From: Asanoa ferruginea
Lineage (GTDB): Bacteria > Actinomycetota > Actinomycetes > Mycobacteriales > Micromonosporaceae
Assembly (NCBI RefSeq): GCF_003387075.1
Contig: NZ_QUMQ01000001.1
Location: 4,216,001-4,280,000, forward strand
DNA length: 64,000 bases
Direction: 5' to 3'
Shown here: one piece after another, positions 1-10,738 of the stretch
Layout: the number at the start of each line of letters is the position of its first letter
How positions within the stretch are numbered: position 1 is the first letter of the stretch
Translations under genes and position numbers: made by a program
Notes under the pieces: generated by a model
Database searches by the model: none
Seen by the model: only the letters and a program-made list of their open reading frames with translations
Told to the model about the DNA's origin: nothing

Positions 1-263
1 CGCAGGCGGGCCAACTCGCGACCCTCGGCCGGCAGCACCTTGCCGTCGAACCTGATGGTGCCCGAGTTGATCGGCTCCAGCCGGTTGATCGCGCGGCACA
101 GCGTCGACTTGCCCGAACCCGACGGTCCAATCACGACGACCACCTCGCCGCGCTCGACCGACAGGTCCACATCGTGCAGAACGTGCAGGTCACCAAAGTA
201 TTTGTTGACCTTCTCGAGCACGATGAGTGGCTCAGCCGTCGGCACCGTCTCAGTTGCGACCAT
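1..263 (-). CDS. gluA: Amino-acid (glutamate-type) ABC transporter ATP-binding protein, N-terminal part
   Basis: The minus strand opens with ATG at 263 and reads without a stop to the window edge (about 87 residues), so the gene is cut by the boundary. The start is MVATETVPTAEPLIVLEKV. A Walker A motif GPSGSGKST follows at about residue 46, then the CRAINRLEPINSGTI stretch typical of GlnQ/GluA-type ATPases of polar amino-acid importers. The protein would energise uptake with permease and binding proteins encoded beyond the left edge. A G-rich ribosome-binding stretch precedes the ATG. The family is clear. Glutamate rather than another polar amino acid is an inference from similarity to actinobacterial GluA. 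Confidence 0.88.
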   Translation of the reverse strand, partial: MVATETVPTAEPLIVLEKVNKYFGDLHVLHDVDLSVERGEVVVVIGPSGSGKSTLCRAINRLEPINSGTIRFDGKVLPAEGRELARL

Positions 264-383
264 CGACCCCCCCTTTTGGATGGGGCCACTCTAAGGGTGA
301 CGATGTGTCAGGAAGCCCTGTCTACGGTCACGGAGCGGTAACGCGGGCTCCGCGCACGGCAACGGGCAGGCACGATCGTTGGT

Positions 384-887
384 ATGGCGATCCCTCCGGA
401 CCCAATCGGGCAGGGCTCCGCGATCTGGAACTGGCACGCGGAGGCGCCCCTGACACCTTCCGTAGTCATGCGCGCACTCAGTGCGATCACCGGGTGTGCG
501 GTCGTGCCGTTGGGTGACGACGGCTACCTGCCCGACGACGCCATCCTCTGCGACGTCTGGGCGGGCATTGGCGAGTTCCCGGTCGCGATCGACTGCTACG
601 CACCGCCATCGGAGCTCGCCGAGGCCGTCGCGGCCGCCGAGGTGGCCGCCCTGCTCCGGCGGCGCATCCTGCTGGCCGACGACACCCTCATCCCCGACCG
701 GCACGTGCTGGCGACGGCCGACGGCACGCTGCGACCCGTACACGTGGATGTGGTGGAAACCGACGACGGCGAGGCGCGCACCAACGTGCGGCCGTGCACC
801 GGGCACGACGCGTGGTGCCGGCAGCGGGTGCCCTGCCAGCAGTCGCGGTGGACCCCCGACCGGGTGGTCCCCGGCCTGGCCGCCTGA
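384..887 (+). CDS. Conserved hypothetical protein (167 aa)
   Basis: This is a 167-residue acidic protein of unknown function. It begins [20 protein letters not shown] and has no signal peptide or membrane segment. The C-terminal part contains four cysteines ([15 protein letters not shown] region) that could bind a metal or form disulfides, but I recognise no named domain. It lies 29 bp upstream of miaB on the same strand and may be transcribed with it. No clear Shine-Dalgarno sequence precedes the ATG, so the start is uncertain. Codon bias in this frame matches its neighbours, which supports a real gene. Confidence 0.6.
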   Translation: MAIPPDPIGQGSAIWNWHAEAPLTPSVVMRALSAITGCAVVPLGDDGYLPDDAILCDVWAGIGEFPVAIDCYAPPSELAEAVAAAEVAALLRRRILLADDTLIPDRHVLATADGTLRPVHVDVVETDDGEARTNVRPCTGHDAWCRQRVPCQQSRWTPDRVVPGLAA

Positions 888-916
888 TCACGCGCGGCGG
901 CTACTCTCTAGGGGTC

Positions 917-2407
917 ATGACTACCGCAGCGCAGGCCAGCCCCCGCACCTACCAGGTGCGCACTTACGGCTGCCAGATGAACGTCCACGACTCCGAGCGG
1001 ATCTCCGGCCTGCTCGAAGAAGCCGGTTACGTGCGGGCCGAGGCGGATGACGCCGACGTGGTGGTGTTCAACACCTGTGCCGTGCGGGAAAACGCCGACA
1101 ACCGCCTCTACGGCAACCTCGGCCACCTGCGTCCGGCCAAGACCCGCCGGCCCGACATGCAGATCGCGGTCGGCGGCTGCCTCGCGCAGAAAGACCGCGG
1201 CGAGATCGTCAAGAAGGCGCCCTGGGTCGATGTCGTCTTCGGCACCCACAACATCGGCTCGCTGCCGGTGCTGCTGGAGCGCGCCCGGCACAACACCGAG
1301 GCCGAGGTCGAGATCCTCGAGTCGCTCGAGGTGTTCCCGTCGACGCTGCCCACCCGGCGCGAGTCGACCTACGCCGGCTGGGTCTCGATCTCGGTGGGCT
1401 GCAACAACACCTGCACCTTCTGCATCGTGCCGTCGCTGCGGGGTCGCGAGAAAGACCGGCGCCCCGGCGAGATCCTGGCCGAGGTCGAGGCGCTCGTGGC
1501 CGAGGGCGTGCTGGAGGTGACGCTGCTGGGGCAAAACGTCAACTCCTACGGCGTCGAGTTCGGCGACCGGCTGGCGTTCGGCAAGCTGCTGCGTTCCACG
1601 GGCTCGATCGAGGGCCTGGAGCGGGTCCGGTTCACCAGCCCGCACCCGAAAGACTTCACCGACGACGTGATCGCCGCGATGGCCGAGACGCCCAACGTCT
1701 GCCACTCGCTGCACATGCCGTTGCAGTCCGGCTCCGACACGGTGCTGAAGGCAATGCGCCGCTCCTACCGGCAGGAGCGCTATCTCGGGATCATCGACAA
1801 GGTGCGCGCGGCGATGCCCGACGCGGCCATCACGACCGACATCATCGTCGGCTTCCCGGGCGAGACCGAGGAAGACTTCTCTCGCACGTTGGACGTGGTC
1901 CGCCAGGCGCGGTTCGCCACGGCGTTCACGTTCCAATACTCGCCGCGACCCGGCACCCCGGCGGCCACAATGGACGACCAGGTGCCGAAAGCGGTGGTGC
2001 AGGAGCGTTACGAGCGGCTGATGGCGGTCGTCGAGGAGACCACCTGGGCGGAAAACCGGGCGCTGGTCGGCTCGACCGTCGAGGTGCTGGTCGCGGTCGG
2101 CGAGGGGCGCAAGGACGAGCGCACCGGCCGGCTGTCCGGCCGGGCCCGCGACGGCCGGTTGGTGCACTTCGCGACCGGCGACACCACCGGAATCCGGCCG
2201 GGCGACATCGTCGAGACGACGATCACCTACGCCGCACCGCACCACCTCAACGCCGACGGCGCGCCGCTGTCGCACCGCCGCACCCGGGCCGGTGACGCGT
2301 TCGAGGCGGGTCGGGCCACCCGCACACCCGGGGTCAGCCTGGGTATGCCGACGCTTGGCCGGCCGCCGGCGCAGCCCCAGCCCGCCTCGGCCTGCGCCAC
2401 CCACTAA
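917..2407 (+). CDS. miaB: tRNA-2-methylthio-N6-dimethylallyladenosine synthase MiaB
   Basis: This radical-SAM methylthiotransferase adds the 2-methylthio group to i6A37 of tRNAs that read UNN codons. It has 496 residues. The N-terminal UPF0004 domain carries the three Fe-S cysteines at about C19 (TYGCQMN), C54 (FNTCAVRE) and C88 (VGGCLAQ). The radical-SAM cluster is GCNNTCTFC (C162, C166, C169), and a TRAM-like RNA-binding domain lies near 390-450. ATG 917 is preferred over an upstream in-frame start at 794 because family similarity begins here and AGGGG precedes it. miaA, which makes its substrate i6A, lies 4 kb downstream. The last 60 residues are a low-complexity tail. Confidence 0.97.
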   Translation: MTTAAQASPRTYQVRTYGCQMNVHDSERISGLLEEAGYVRAEADDADVVVFNTCAVRENADNRLYGNLGHLRPAKTRRPDMQIAVGGCLAQKDRGEIVKKAPWVDVVFGTHNIGSLPVLLERARHNTEAEVEILESLEVFPSTLPTRRESTYAGWVSISVGCNNTCTFCIVPSLRGREKDRRPGEILAEVEALVAEGVLEVTLLGQNVNSYGVEFGDRLAFGKLLRSTGSIEGLERVRFTSPHPKDFTDDVIAAMAETPNVCHSLHMPLQSGSDTVLKAMRRSYRQERYLGIIDKVRAAMPDAAITTDIIVGFPGETEEDFSRTLDVVRQARFATAFTFQYSPRPGTPAATMDDQVPKAVVQERYERLMAVVEETTWAENRALVGSTVEVLVAVGEGRKDERTGRLSGRARDGRLVHFATGDTTGIRPGDIVETTITYAAPHHLNADGAPLSHRRTRAGDAFEAGRATRTPGVSLGMPTLGRPPAQPQPASACATH

Positions 2408-2419
2408 CAGCTCCGGGGC

Positions 2420-2449
2420 GGCGGCGGGCGCGTTGGCTCGCCCGCCGCC
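2420..2449. terminator. Bidirectional terminator between miaB and the cellulase gene
   Basis: A perfect 11-bp GC stem (GGCGGCGGGCG with CGCCCGCCGCC) closes an 8-nt loop. It lies in the 53-bp gap between two convergent genes and can serve both strands. There is no U-tract, as is common in actinobacteria. Confidence 0.75.
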
Positions 2450-2460
2450 GCGGTCCGGTT

Positions 2461-4347
<1,887 letters not shown>

Positions 4348-5556
4348 TCAGTTGGCTTGCTCGGCCAGATTCAGGAACTGGCGCTTCTGGTTGAGGGCCG
4401 TCTCGGCCTCGCGGATGCGCTTGGCGTCGCCGGCGTTGCGGGCCCGCTCGAGGCGTTGCTCGGCCTCGGCCACCTGCTCGCGCATCTGGGTCAGCAGCGG
4501 GTTGGCCGACGGGTCGGTGCGGCGCCACGCCGAGTCCATCGCGATGCGGACCTTCTCCTCGACCGCGCGCATGCGGCGGTCGAGACCGCCGGCCACCTCG
4601 CGCGGGACCCGCCCGGCGTCGTGCCACTGGGCCTGGATGTCGCGGAGCTTTGCCTGCGCCGCGCGCGGGTCGGTGTCGACGTCGATCGCCTCGGCCTCGA
4701 CGACCAGGGCCTGCTTGCGCTCCTGGTTGCCCTTCTGCTCGGCGTCGCGGGCCGAGAAGACCGTGCTGCGGCTGGTGAAGAACGCGTCCTGCGCGGCCCG
4801 GAACCGCTCCCAGAGACGCTGCTCGGCCTCCTTCGACGCGCGGGGTGCGGCCTTCCAGTCGTTCATCAGCTCTTTGAGGCGGGCCGCGGTCGGGCCCCAG
4901 TCGGTCGACTCACGCAGCGTCTCGGCCTCGGCGACGAGCTCTTCCTTGACCGTCTGCGCCTGCTTGCGCTGCGAGTCGAGGGTCGCGAAGTGGGCGCCGC
5001 GGCGGCGGGTGAAGCCGTCACGGGCGGCCGCGAAGCGCTTCCACAGCTCGCCGTCGGACTTCTTGTCGACGCCGCGGATGGTCTTCCACTCGTCGAGGAT
5101 CTCCTTGAGCCGGTCGCCGGCCGACTTCCACCCGGTCGACTCGGCCGCGATCTTCTCGGCCTCTTCGACGAGTTGGGTCTTGCGCGCCAGCGCCTCGGCG
5201 CGCGCCGTCTCGCGGGCGGCCCGGGCCTCGCCGGCCTTGGCGTCGGCGGTCTCCGAGAGCCGGTCGAGGCGCGCCAGCAGGCCGTCGATGTCGCCGACCA
5301 CGTGTGCCTCGGGCAGCGAACCGCGGATCCGGCGGATCGTGGTGAGGGAGTGCGACGCGTCGGCCGCGCCGGAGTTCATCCGGGCCTCGACGAGGTCGAC
5401 CTCGGTGACCACGTCGGCGAACCGCCGGGCGAAGTGGGCCAGGCCCTCCTCGGGCGAGCCGGCCTGCCACGAGCCGACAACCCGCTCTCCGTCGGCCGTC
5501 TTGACGTAAACCGTGCCCTCCGCGTCTACGCGTCCGAAGGCCGTCCAGTCGCTCAT
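4348..5556 (-). CDS. DUF349 repeat protein
   Basis: This 402-residue, highly charged, almost wholly helical protein carries at least three DUF349 repeats. They are recognised by recurring WK...LW.RF.AARD patterns, for example LKEILDEWK, LKELMNDWK and AKLRDIQAQWH. The N-terminus (MSDWTAFGRVDAEGTVYVK) is a short beta-rich segment, and the C-terminus is coiled-coil-like and rich in Glu, Arg and Ala. The function of the family is unsettled. A homologue lies at the same place next to miaB in mycobacteria (Rv2731 as I recall). ATG 5556 is preferred over a much longer in-frame extension because similarity starts there. It is divergent from the extradiol-type gene. Confidence 0.88.
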   Translation of the reverse strand: MSDWTAFGRVDAEGTVYVKTADGERVVGSWQAGSPEEGLAHFARRFADVVTEVDLVEARMNSGAADASHSLTTIRRIRGSLPEAHVVGDIDGLLARLDRLSETADAKAGEARAARETARAEALARKTQLVEEAEKIAAESTGWKSAGDRLKEILDEWKTIRGVDKKSDGELWKRFAAARDGFTRRRGAHFATLDSQRKQAQTVKEELVAEAETLRESTDWGPTAARLKELMNDWKAAPRASKEAEQRLWERFRAAQDAFFTSRSTVFSARDAEQKGNQERKQALVVEAEAIDVDTDPRAAQAKLRDIQAQWHDAGRVPREVAGGLDRRMRAVEEKVRIAMDSAWRRTDPSANPLLTQMREQVAEAEQRLERARNAGDAKRIREAETALNQKRQFLNLAEQAN

Positions 5557-5756
5557 CTGCCCATCCTCGTTCGTCCGACTCCGTCTGGAATGCAAGGAAT
5601 GCACCGTTCGAGAGTCGCCATAGCGCAGTATTGTTACCGCTGCATTGTCACAGGTCCTACCCCGTCCGCGTCGAGCGCCTATTGGCGACCGTGACCATAC
5701 GGAGACCGGGGGCGGAATCACACGGGTCCCGGCGACCGTCCCGATACCGTTATGCG

Positions 5757-6485
5757 GTGACCCTCGTAGCTGTCGCGGTCTGTCCCCATCCGCCCATGAT
5801 CGTCCCTGAGGTGGCCGGCGGCGCCGCCGCGGAGCTCGACGACCTGCGGGCGGCCTGCGCAGACGCGGTGACGATGCTGGGCCGGGCCGGTGCGCGGCAG
5901 ATAGTGGTGTTCGGCGCCGATTCGTCCATGACGTCCTATGACCCGCCGCAGCGCGGCTCGCTCCGGCCGTGGGGCGTCGACCTCGACGTGTCGCTCGGGC
6001 CGCACGACCCGCTGGAGAGTCACCAGATGCCGTTGAGCCTGGTGATCGGCGCGTGGCTGTTGCGGCAACACCCGCCACAGCAGCCCGTGATGGTCAACAT
6101 GCAGGGCATCGCCGGGGACGCGACGCCGGCTCAATGCCGGCATTTCGGCGAATGCTGCGCCCCCGACGGGCCGTGGGCCCTGCTCGTGATGGGTGACGGG
6201 TCCGCGTCTCGGGGGATCAAATCACCGGGGTACGACGATCCGCGCGCCCAGCCGTTTGACGACGCGCTGGCTGCGGCGCTGGGTTCGGTCGACCTTTCCG
6301 TGCTGCACGGCCTTGACCCTGTCGTCTCCTCCGAACTGGGTGTCGCCGGCCGCCCTGCCTTCCAGGCGGCGGCCGGGGCGGTCGCTGCCGCGGGCGGGGC
6401 CTGGTCGGGCGAGCTGTCCTACAACGCGGCGCCGTATGGCGTCGGCTACTTCGTGGCGACCTGGCAGCGCGGGGCGGCCGCATGA
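5757..6485 (+). CDS. Class III extradiol-dioxygenase-like (LigB fold) protein
   Basis: This 242-residue protein begins with the LigB-type motif AVCPHPPMIVPEV, where the histidine is a likely metal ligand. Further conserved segments are VVFGADSS and YGVGYFVATW. It resembles the extradiol ring-cleavage superfamily, but its substrate is unknown and no aromatic-degradation genes are nearby. It sits directly before miaA, and its stop overlaps the miaA start (ATGA), so the two are probably translationally coupled. A homologue occupies the same slot in mycobacteria (Rv2728c as I recall), which suggests a link to tRNA modification or the cell envelope rather than catabolism. The GTG start at 5757 is chosen from family similarity; upstream in-frame starts exist. 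Confidence 0.82.
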   Translation: MTLVAVAVCPHPPMIVPEVAGGAAAELDDLRAACADAVTMLGRAGARQIVVFGADSSMTSYDPPQRGSLRPWGVDLDVSLGPHDPLESHQMPLSLVIGAWLLRQHPPQQPVMVNMQGIAGDATPAQCRHFGECCAPDGPWALLVMGDGSASRGIKSPGYDDPRAQPFDDALAAALGSVDLSVLHGLDPVVSSELGVAGRPAFQAAAGAVAAAGGAWSGELSYNAAPYGVGYFVATWQRGAAA

Positions 6486-7399
6486 CGGTCATCGCTGTGG
6501 TCGGCCCGACCGCCGCCGGCAAGTCCGCGCTGAGCCTGGCGCTCGCCGAGAAGCTCGACGGCGAGGTGGTCAACGCCGACTCGATGCAGCTCTACCGCGG
6601 TCTCGACATCGGCACGGCGAAGCTGTCGGTGGCCGAGCGGCGGGGCATCCCACACCACGTCCTGGACATCTGGCCGGTGACCGAGCCGGCGAGCGTGGCG
6701 GAATACCAGCGGCTGGCCCGCGCGGCGATCGACGACATCCTGGCCCGAGGCAAGGTGCCGCTGCTGGTCGGCGGCTCGGGCCTTTATGTGCGGGCAGTGC
6801 TGGAAGAATTCGATTTCCCGGGTACGGACGCTGATCTGCGCTTGTCTCTCGAGGCCGAGCTGGCGCTGGTCGGCGCCGTGGCCCTGCACGAGCGGCTGCG
6901 GGCGGCCGACCCGGAGGCGGCGGCGCGGATCCTGCCGACCAACGGTCGCCGGATCGTGCGGGCGCTCGAAGTGATCACGCTCACTGGCCAGCCGTTCAAG
7001 GCGGCGCTGCCGTCTTCGCCCGTGCCGTTTTATCCGTCTGTGCAAATTGGGGTCGATGTTTCCGGCCCCGTGCTGGATTCGCGGGTGGCTGCGCGGGTCG
7101 AATCGATGTGGTCCGCCGGACTGGTCGCGGAGACCTCGTCACTCGTTTCTGTCGGCCTGCGTTCGGGCCGGACCGCTAGCCGGGCCCTGGGCTACCAGCA
7201 GGTCCTGGCGTTCCTCGACGGTGTGTGTTCGGAGGCTCAGGCCGCTGAGGAGACGATCCGGGCAACCCGCCGTTTCGTACGCCGCCAGCGCACCTGGTTC
7301 CGCCGCGACCCCCGGATCACCTGGCTCGACGGAGCCGACCCCGACCTGGCCACGGCGGCGCTGCGGGCGGTCCACGCGGATAGACCAGGTGCGCCATGA
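6482..7399 (+). CDS. miaA: tRNA dimethylallyltransferase MiaA
   Basis: This enzyme transfers dimethylallyl from DMAPP to A37 of tRNAs that read UNN codons, making the substrate of MiaB. It has 305 residues, the usual length. The P-loop GPTAAGKS lies at residues 8-15. NADSMQLYRGLDIGTAK follows, then LLVGGSGLYVRAVL and the NGRRIVRALE motif, and the C-terminal half has the FVRRQRTWFRRD signature. The start overlaps the preceding stop by 4 nt. dapF follows after about 33 bp, so the extradiol-like gene, miaA and dapF probably form one operon. Confidence 0.97.
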   Translation: MTVIAVVGPTAAGKSALSLALAEKLDGEVVNADSMQLYRGLDIGTAKLSVAERRGIPHHVLDIWPVTEPASVAEYQRLARAAIDDILARGKVPLLVGGSGLYVRAVLEEFDFPGTDADLRLSLEAELALVGAVALHERLRAADPEAAARILPTNGRRIVRALEVITLTGQPFKAALPSSPVPFYPSVQIGVDVSGPVLDSRVAARVESMWSAGLVAETSSLVSVGLRSGRTASRALGYQQVLAFLDGVCSEAQAAEETIRATRRFVRRQRTWFRRDPRITWLDGADPDLATAALRAVHADRPGAP

Positions 7400-7432
7400 T
7401 GGTCGGCGTATCTGTTGGGGGGCGGCTTTGAG

Positions 7433-8713
7433 ATGGGGGGCAGTGTGCGTTTCTTCAAGGGCCACGGCACCGGCAACGACTTCGTGATCCTCCCGGACCC
7501 AGACGGGGGCCTGGAGCTGACACCGTCGATGGTGGCGGCGCTCTGCGACCGCGGCCGAGGCATCGGAGCCGACGGCGTCCTGCACGTGGTCCGCTCCGCG
7601 AAACACCCAGAGGCGGCCGGCCTGGCCGGCGAAGCCGAATGGTTCATGGACTACTGGAACTCAGACGGCTCGATCGCCGAGATGTGCGGCAACGGCGTCC
7701 GGGTCTTCGCCCGGTTCCTGGTGGCCGAGGGCTACACCGACTCGGCCAGCTTCCCGATCGCGACCCGCGCGGGGGTGGTCCGGGCGGTCGTCGGCGCGTC
7801 CGAGGTCTCGGTCACACTGGCGGCGCCGCGCGTCGGTGCGGGTTCGACCGCCACGCTCGGCGGGCTGACCTTCACCGGGACGTCGGTCGACGTCGGCAAC
7901 CCGCATCTGGTCTGCTCCGTGCCGTCGGGGATGTCGCTGCGAGACCTCGATCTGACGCATGCACCTGACTACGACGCTGCCGTTTTCCCGACGGGCGTGA
8001 ATGTCGAGTTCATGGTCCGCGGCGGGACCGAGGCGGCTGCCTTCGGGCACATCGCTGTGGATCGGCGGCCTGGGCCGGATCGCGGTCACATCGCCGTCGA
8101 CTCGCCGCCTGCGGATCGGCCGGAGTATGGCCACATCGCTGTGGATTCGCCGCCGGCCGATGGGCGCGAGCGGGGTCACATCGCTGTCGACTCGCCTCCG
8201 CCTTCGCAGCCTGAGCGGGGACATATCGCCGTTGACTCGCCCACGGAAGGTCGCGAACAAGGCCACATTGCTGTGGACTCGCCTCCGCCTTCGCAGCCTG
8301 AGCGTGGTCACATCGCTGTGGACTCGCCTCCGCCCGTGCAGCCCGAGCGTGGTCATATCGCGGTCGATTCGCCGCCGCCTTCGCCGGCGCAGCCTGATCG
8401 CGGACACATCGCCGTTGACCGGCGGGGCGGGGAGTTCGGCCACATCGCTGTCGACAAGCGCCCGGTCCCGGTCGGGGTCGACGCGCATGTCGCGATGCGG
8501 GTCTACGAGCGAGGGTCGGGCGAGACCCTGTCCTGCGGCTCGGGAGCGATCGCGGTCGCGGCGGTGGCCCTGCGCGAGACAGGCAAGGAGACCGGAGTGG
8601 TCGCGGTAGACGTGCTCGGCGGCCGCCTGACGATCACCGTCGACGGCGAGAGCTGCGTGCTGACCGGTCCGGCCGTCCTGGTGGCAACCGGCGAAACCCT
8701 GCACATCGGCTGA
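7433..8713 (+). CDS. dapF: Diaminopimelate epimerase DapF with a 137-residue repeat insertion
   Basis: DapF interconverts LL- and meso-diaminopimelate for lysine and peptidoglycan synthesis. The protein has 426 residues, against roughly 270-290 for ordinary DapF. The N-terminal half is normal (FFKGHGTGNDFVIL; catalytic C85 in EMCGNGVR; NPHLVC; GVNVEF). The C-terminal half is also normal (AMRVYERGSGETLSCGSGAIA with catalytic C368). Between them, residues about 205-341 consist of ten GHIAVD repeats with Pro/Ser/Glu spacers. The frame is kept throughout and both cysteines are intact, so activity may be retained. ATG 7433 is preferred; TTG 7415 and GTG 7445 are alternatives. Confidence 0.95.
   Translation: MGGSVRFFKGHGTGNDFVILPDPDGGLELTPSMVAALCDRGRGIGADGVLHVVRSAKHPEAAGLAGEAEWFMDYWNSDGSIAEMCGNGVRVFARFLVAEGYTDSASFPIATRAGVVRAVVGASEVSVTLAAPRVGAGSTATLGGLTFTGTSVDVGNPHLVCSVPSGMSLRDLDLTHAPDYDAAVFPTGVNVEFMVRGGTEAAAFGHIAVDRRPGPDRGHIAVDSPPADRPEYGHIAVDSPPADGRERGHIAVDSPPPSQPERGHIAVDSPTEGREQGHIAVDSPPPSQPERGHIAVDSPPPVQPERGHIAVDSPPPSPAQPDRGHIAVDRRGGEFGHIAVDKRPVPVGVDAHVAMRVYERGSGETLSCGSGAIAVAAVALRETGKETGVVAVDVLGGRLTITVDGESCVLTGPAVLVATGETLHIG
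8045..8455 (+). repeat. In-gene array of ten GHIAVD-encoding units inside dapF
   Basis: Copies begin at 8045, 8084, 8129, 8174, 8219, 8261, 8306, 8351, 8402 and 8438. Spacings are 39, 45, 45, 45, 42, 45, 45, 51 and 36 nt, all multiples of three. Every copy encodes GHIAVD exactly, although the six codons vary (GGG/GGT/GGC/GGA, CAC/CAT, ATC/ATT, GCT/GCC/GCG, GTG/GTC/GTT, GAT/GAC). Linkers are mostly SPPPSQPER-like. At DNA level several copies contain the short dyad CCACA-TCGC-TGTGG. Confidence 0.95.
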
Positions 8714-8733
8714 TTCCGCCAACTACCGACGAA

Positions 8734-8763
8734 CCGGGACGGGCACCTGAGAGCCCGTCCCGG
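8734..8763 (+). terminator. Terminator after dapF
   Basis: A perfect 11-bp stem (CCGGGACGGGC with GCCCGTCCCGG) and an 8-nt loop lie 20 nt after the dapF stop. It is followed by GCGATAAAG rather than a U-tract. Confidence 0.8.
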
Positions 8764-8872
8764 CGATAAAGATCACCCAAGATCGGCTCGCACCGCACCG
8801 CCTGAGGCGGCCGCCGCTGACCGCAACCAGATGATCAGCTGGCCTTCTCCGAAGCGAGTGGCGGCGTGGTGA

Positions 8873-9060
8873 GCGTGCTCAGGCCGACGATCAACCACAT
8901 CCCGAAGGCGAACGGCGGCCCGTCGTAGGGTCGGCGTGCTCAGGCCGACGATCAACCACATCCCGAAGGCCAACGGCGGCCCGTCGTGGGTCGGCGTGCT
9001 CAGGTCACGATCAGCGATACCCTGAACGCGAACCGCGGCCGCCCACGGGCGGCGCGCCAA
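8873..9060. repeat. About 61-bp direct repeat, roughly 2-3 copies, dapF/malic-enzyme junction
   Basis: A unit starting GCGTGCTCAGGCCGACGATC occurs at 8873 and 8934 nearly unchanged, and decays in a third copy from 8994. It fills most of the 446-bp gap between the convergent dapF and malic-enzyme genes. I see no supported gene in 8764-9090. The minus-strand reading frame across it merely follows the repeat. Confidence 0.8.
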
Positions 9061-9090
9061 AGCGCAACCCGAGACGAACCTGGCTTCCCC

Positions 9091-9127
9091 GGCGGGAGCG
9101 ACGGTCAGTAACCACCGCGAACCCGGG
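9091..9127 (-). terminator. 3-prime hairpin element, copy 2 (downstream of malic enzyme)
   Basis: The same conserved segment as at 4299-4334. On the minus strand GCGGTGGTT pairs with GACCGTCGC around a 3-nt loop (9098-9118), with wobble pairs only. It lies about 33 nt after the malic-enzyme stop and is the probable terminator. Confidence 0.65.
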
Positions 9128-9159
9128 CACGCCTCAAATCAAGATGTCGAAGTGTCGGC

Positions 9160-10587
9160 TCAGGGCGTCGACGTGTCGGCGACCGCGGGCGCCGCGCCGC
9201 TCTGTGCCGCGGCCCGCACCGCCGCCGCGACCGCGACGGCAACCCGCGGGTCGAACACGCTAGGCACGATCACCGTCGGATTGATCTTGTCTTGGCCGAC
9301 CACGTCGGCAATGGCCTGAGCCGCCGCCAGCGCCATCTCCTCGGTGAAGCCCTCCGCGTGCGCGTCGAGCATCCCGCGGAAAACGCCCGGGAACGCGAGC
9401 ACGTTGTTGATCTGGTTGGGCTGGTCAGAGCGCCCGGTCGCCACGACAGCCGCGTGCTTGCGGGCCTCGCGCGGGTCGACCTCCGGGTCCGGGTTGGCCA
9501 GCGCGAAAACGATCGAGTCCGGCGCCATGGTCGCGATGTCGTCGCCGGTCAGCAGGTTGGGGGCGCTGACGCCGATGAACACGTCGGCGCCGCGCAGCGC
9601 ACCCTGAAGATCACCCTGGTAGCCGTCGCGGTTCGTGTGTTCGACCAGCCACTGCCACGGCGCCGGGAGGTCCTTGAGGCCCGCGTGCAAGACGCCCGGC
9701 CGGTCGTAGGCGATGATGTCGCCGACACCCTGGCGCAGCAGCAACTTCATGATCGCGGTGCCCGCCGCGCCGGCGCCGCTGACCACTACCCGCACGTCTT
9801 CGAGGCGCTTGCCCACGACGCGCAGCGCGTTGGTCAGCGCGGCCAGCACGCAGATCGCCGTGCCGTGCTGATCATCATGGAAGACCGGAATGTCCAGCAG
9901 GTCCCGCAGCCGCTCCTCGATCTCGAAGCAGCGCGGCGCCGCGATGTCCTCCAGGTTGATCCCGCCGTAGGCGGGCGCGATCGCCTGCACGATGCGCACG
10001 ATCTCGTCGGTGTCCTGCGTGTCGAGCACGACCGGCCACGCGTCGACGCCGCCGAAACGCTTGAACAGCGCCGCCTTGCCCTCCATCACCGGCAGTGACG
10101 CCGCCGGGCCGAGGTTGCCGAGGCCGAGCACCGCCGAACCGTCGCTCACCACGGCCACGGTGTTGCGCTTGATCGTGAGGCGGCGGGCGTCGGCCGGGTT
10201 CTCCGCGATCGCGAGGCAGACCCGGGCAACACCCGGCGTGTACGCCCTCGACAGCTCATCCCGGTTGCGCAGCGCGACCTTCGGGGTCACTTCGATCTTG
10301 CCGCCGAGGTGGAGCAGGAACGTGCGGTCGCTGACCTTGCGCACGTCAACGCCCTCGAGCGCCTCCAGGGCCTTGACCACCTGGTCGGCGTGGTTGGCGT
10401 CGGCGGTGTCACAGGTGAGGTCCACGACGACCGTCGTGGGGTCCGAGTCGACCACGTCGAGGGCGGTGACGATCGCACCCGCCTCGCCGACGCAGGTGGT
10501 GAGCCGGCCGATCGACGACGCGTCGGCCATCACCCCGATCCGGATCGTGATCGAAAAGCCGGCACTGGGCAGGCGGGTCGTCGCCAC
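9160..10587 (-). CDS. NAD-type malic enzyme with N-terminal ACT-like domain
   Basis: This enzyme oxidatively decarboxylates malate to pyruvate, linking the TCA cycle to gluconeogenic and lipid precursors. It has 475 residues. An ACT-like regulatory domain occupies about 10-85 ([19 protein letters not shown]). The malic N-domain follows ([46 protein letters not shown]), with the metal-site region [12 protein letters not shown]. The NAD-binding domain has [11 protein letters not shown] and later [15 protein letters not shown] 10587 is chosen because GGAGG lies 5 nt upstream. The gene is divergent from hflX and is followed by a 3-prime hairpin element. The ACT domain suggests allosteric control by a small ligand, not identified here. 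Confidence 0.93.
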   Translation of the reverse strand: MATTRLPSAGFSITIRIGVMADASSIGRLTTCVGEAGAIVTALDVVDSDPTTVVVDLTCDTADANHADQVVKALEALEGVDVRKVSDRTFLLHLGGKIEVTPKVALRNRDELSRAYTPGVARVCLAIAENPADARRLTIKRNTVAVVSDGSAVLGLGNLGPAASLPVMEGKAALFKRFGGVDAWPVVLDTQDTDEIVRIVQAIAPAYGGINLEDIAAPRCFEIEERLRDLLDIPVFHDDQHGTAICVLAALTNALRVVGKRLEDVRVVVSGAGAAGTAIMKLLLRQGVGDIIAYDRPGVLHAGLKDLPAPWQWLVEHTNRDGYQGDLQGALRGADVFIGVSAPNLLTGDDIATMAPDSIVFALANPDPEVDPREARKHAAVVATGRSDQPNQINNVLAFPGVFRGMLDAHAEGFTEEMALAAAQAIADVVGQDKINPTVIVPSVFDPRVAVAVAAAVRAAAQSGAAPAVADTSTP

Positions 10588-10738
10588 GTGGTCCTCCGTC
10601 GTCCTACGGGCGCTGGCCACGACGCCTGCGCCACGCGCATTGTTGCCCACCTTCGAGGAGGTCGGCCAACCGGCTGCGCGATTTATAGATGCGCTCTCGG
10701 TGCGGGCGTGTCACGATCGGTGTTCGAGGAGGATTGTT

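Noticed and set aside
8773-9060. 95-codon minus frame over the 61-bp repeat
   Set aside because: The product mirrors the duplicated DNA in shifted frames and has no start signal.
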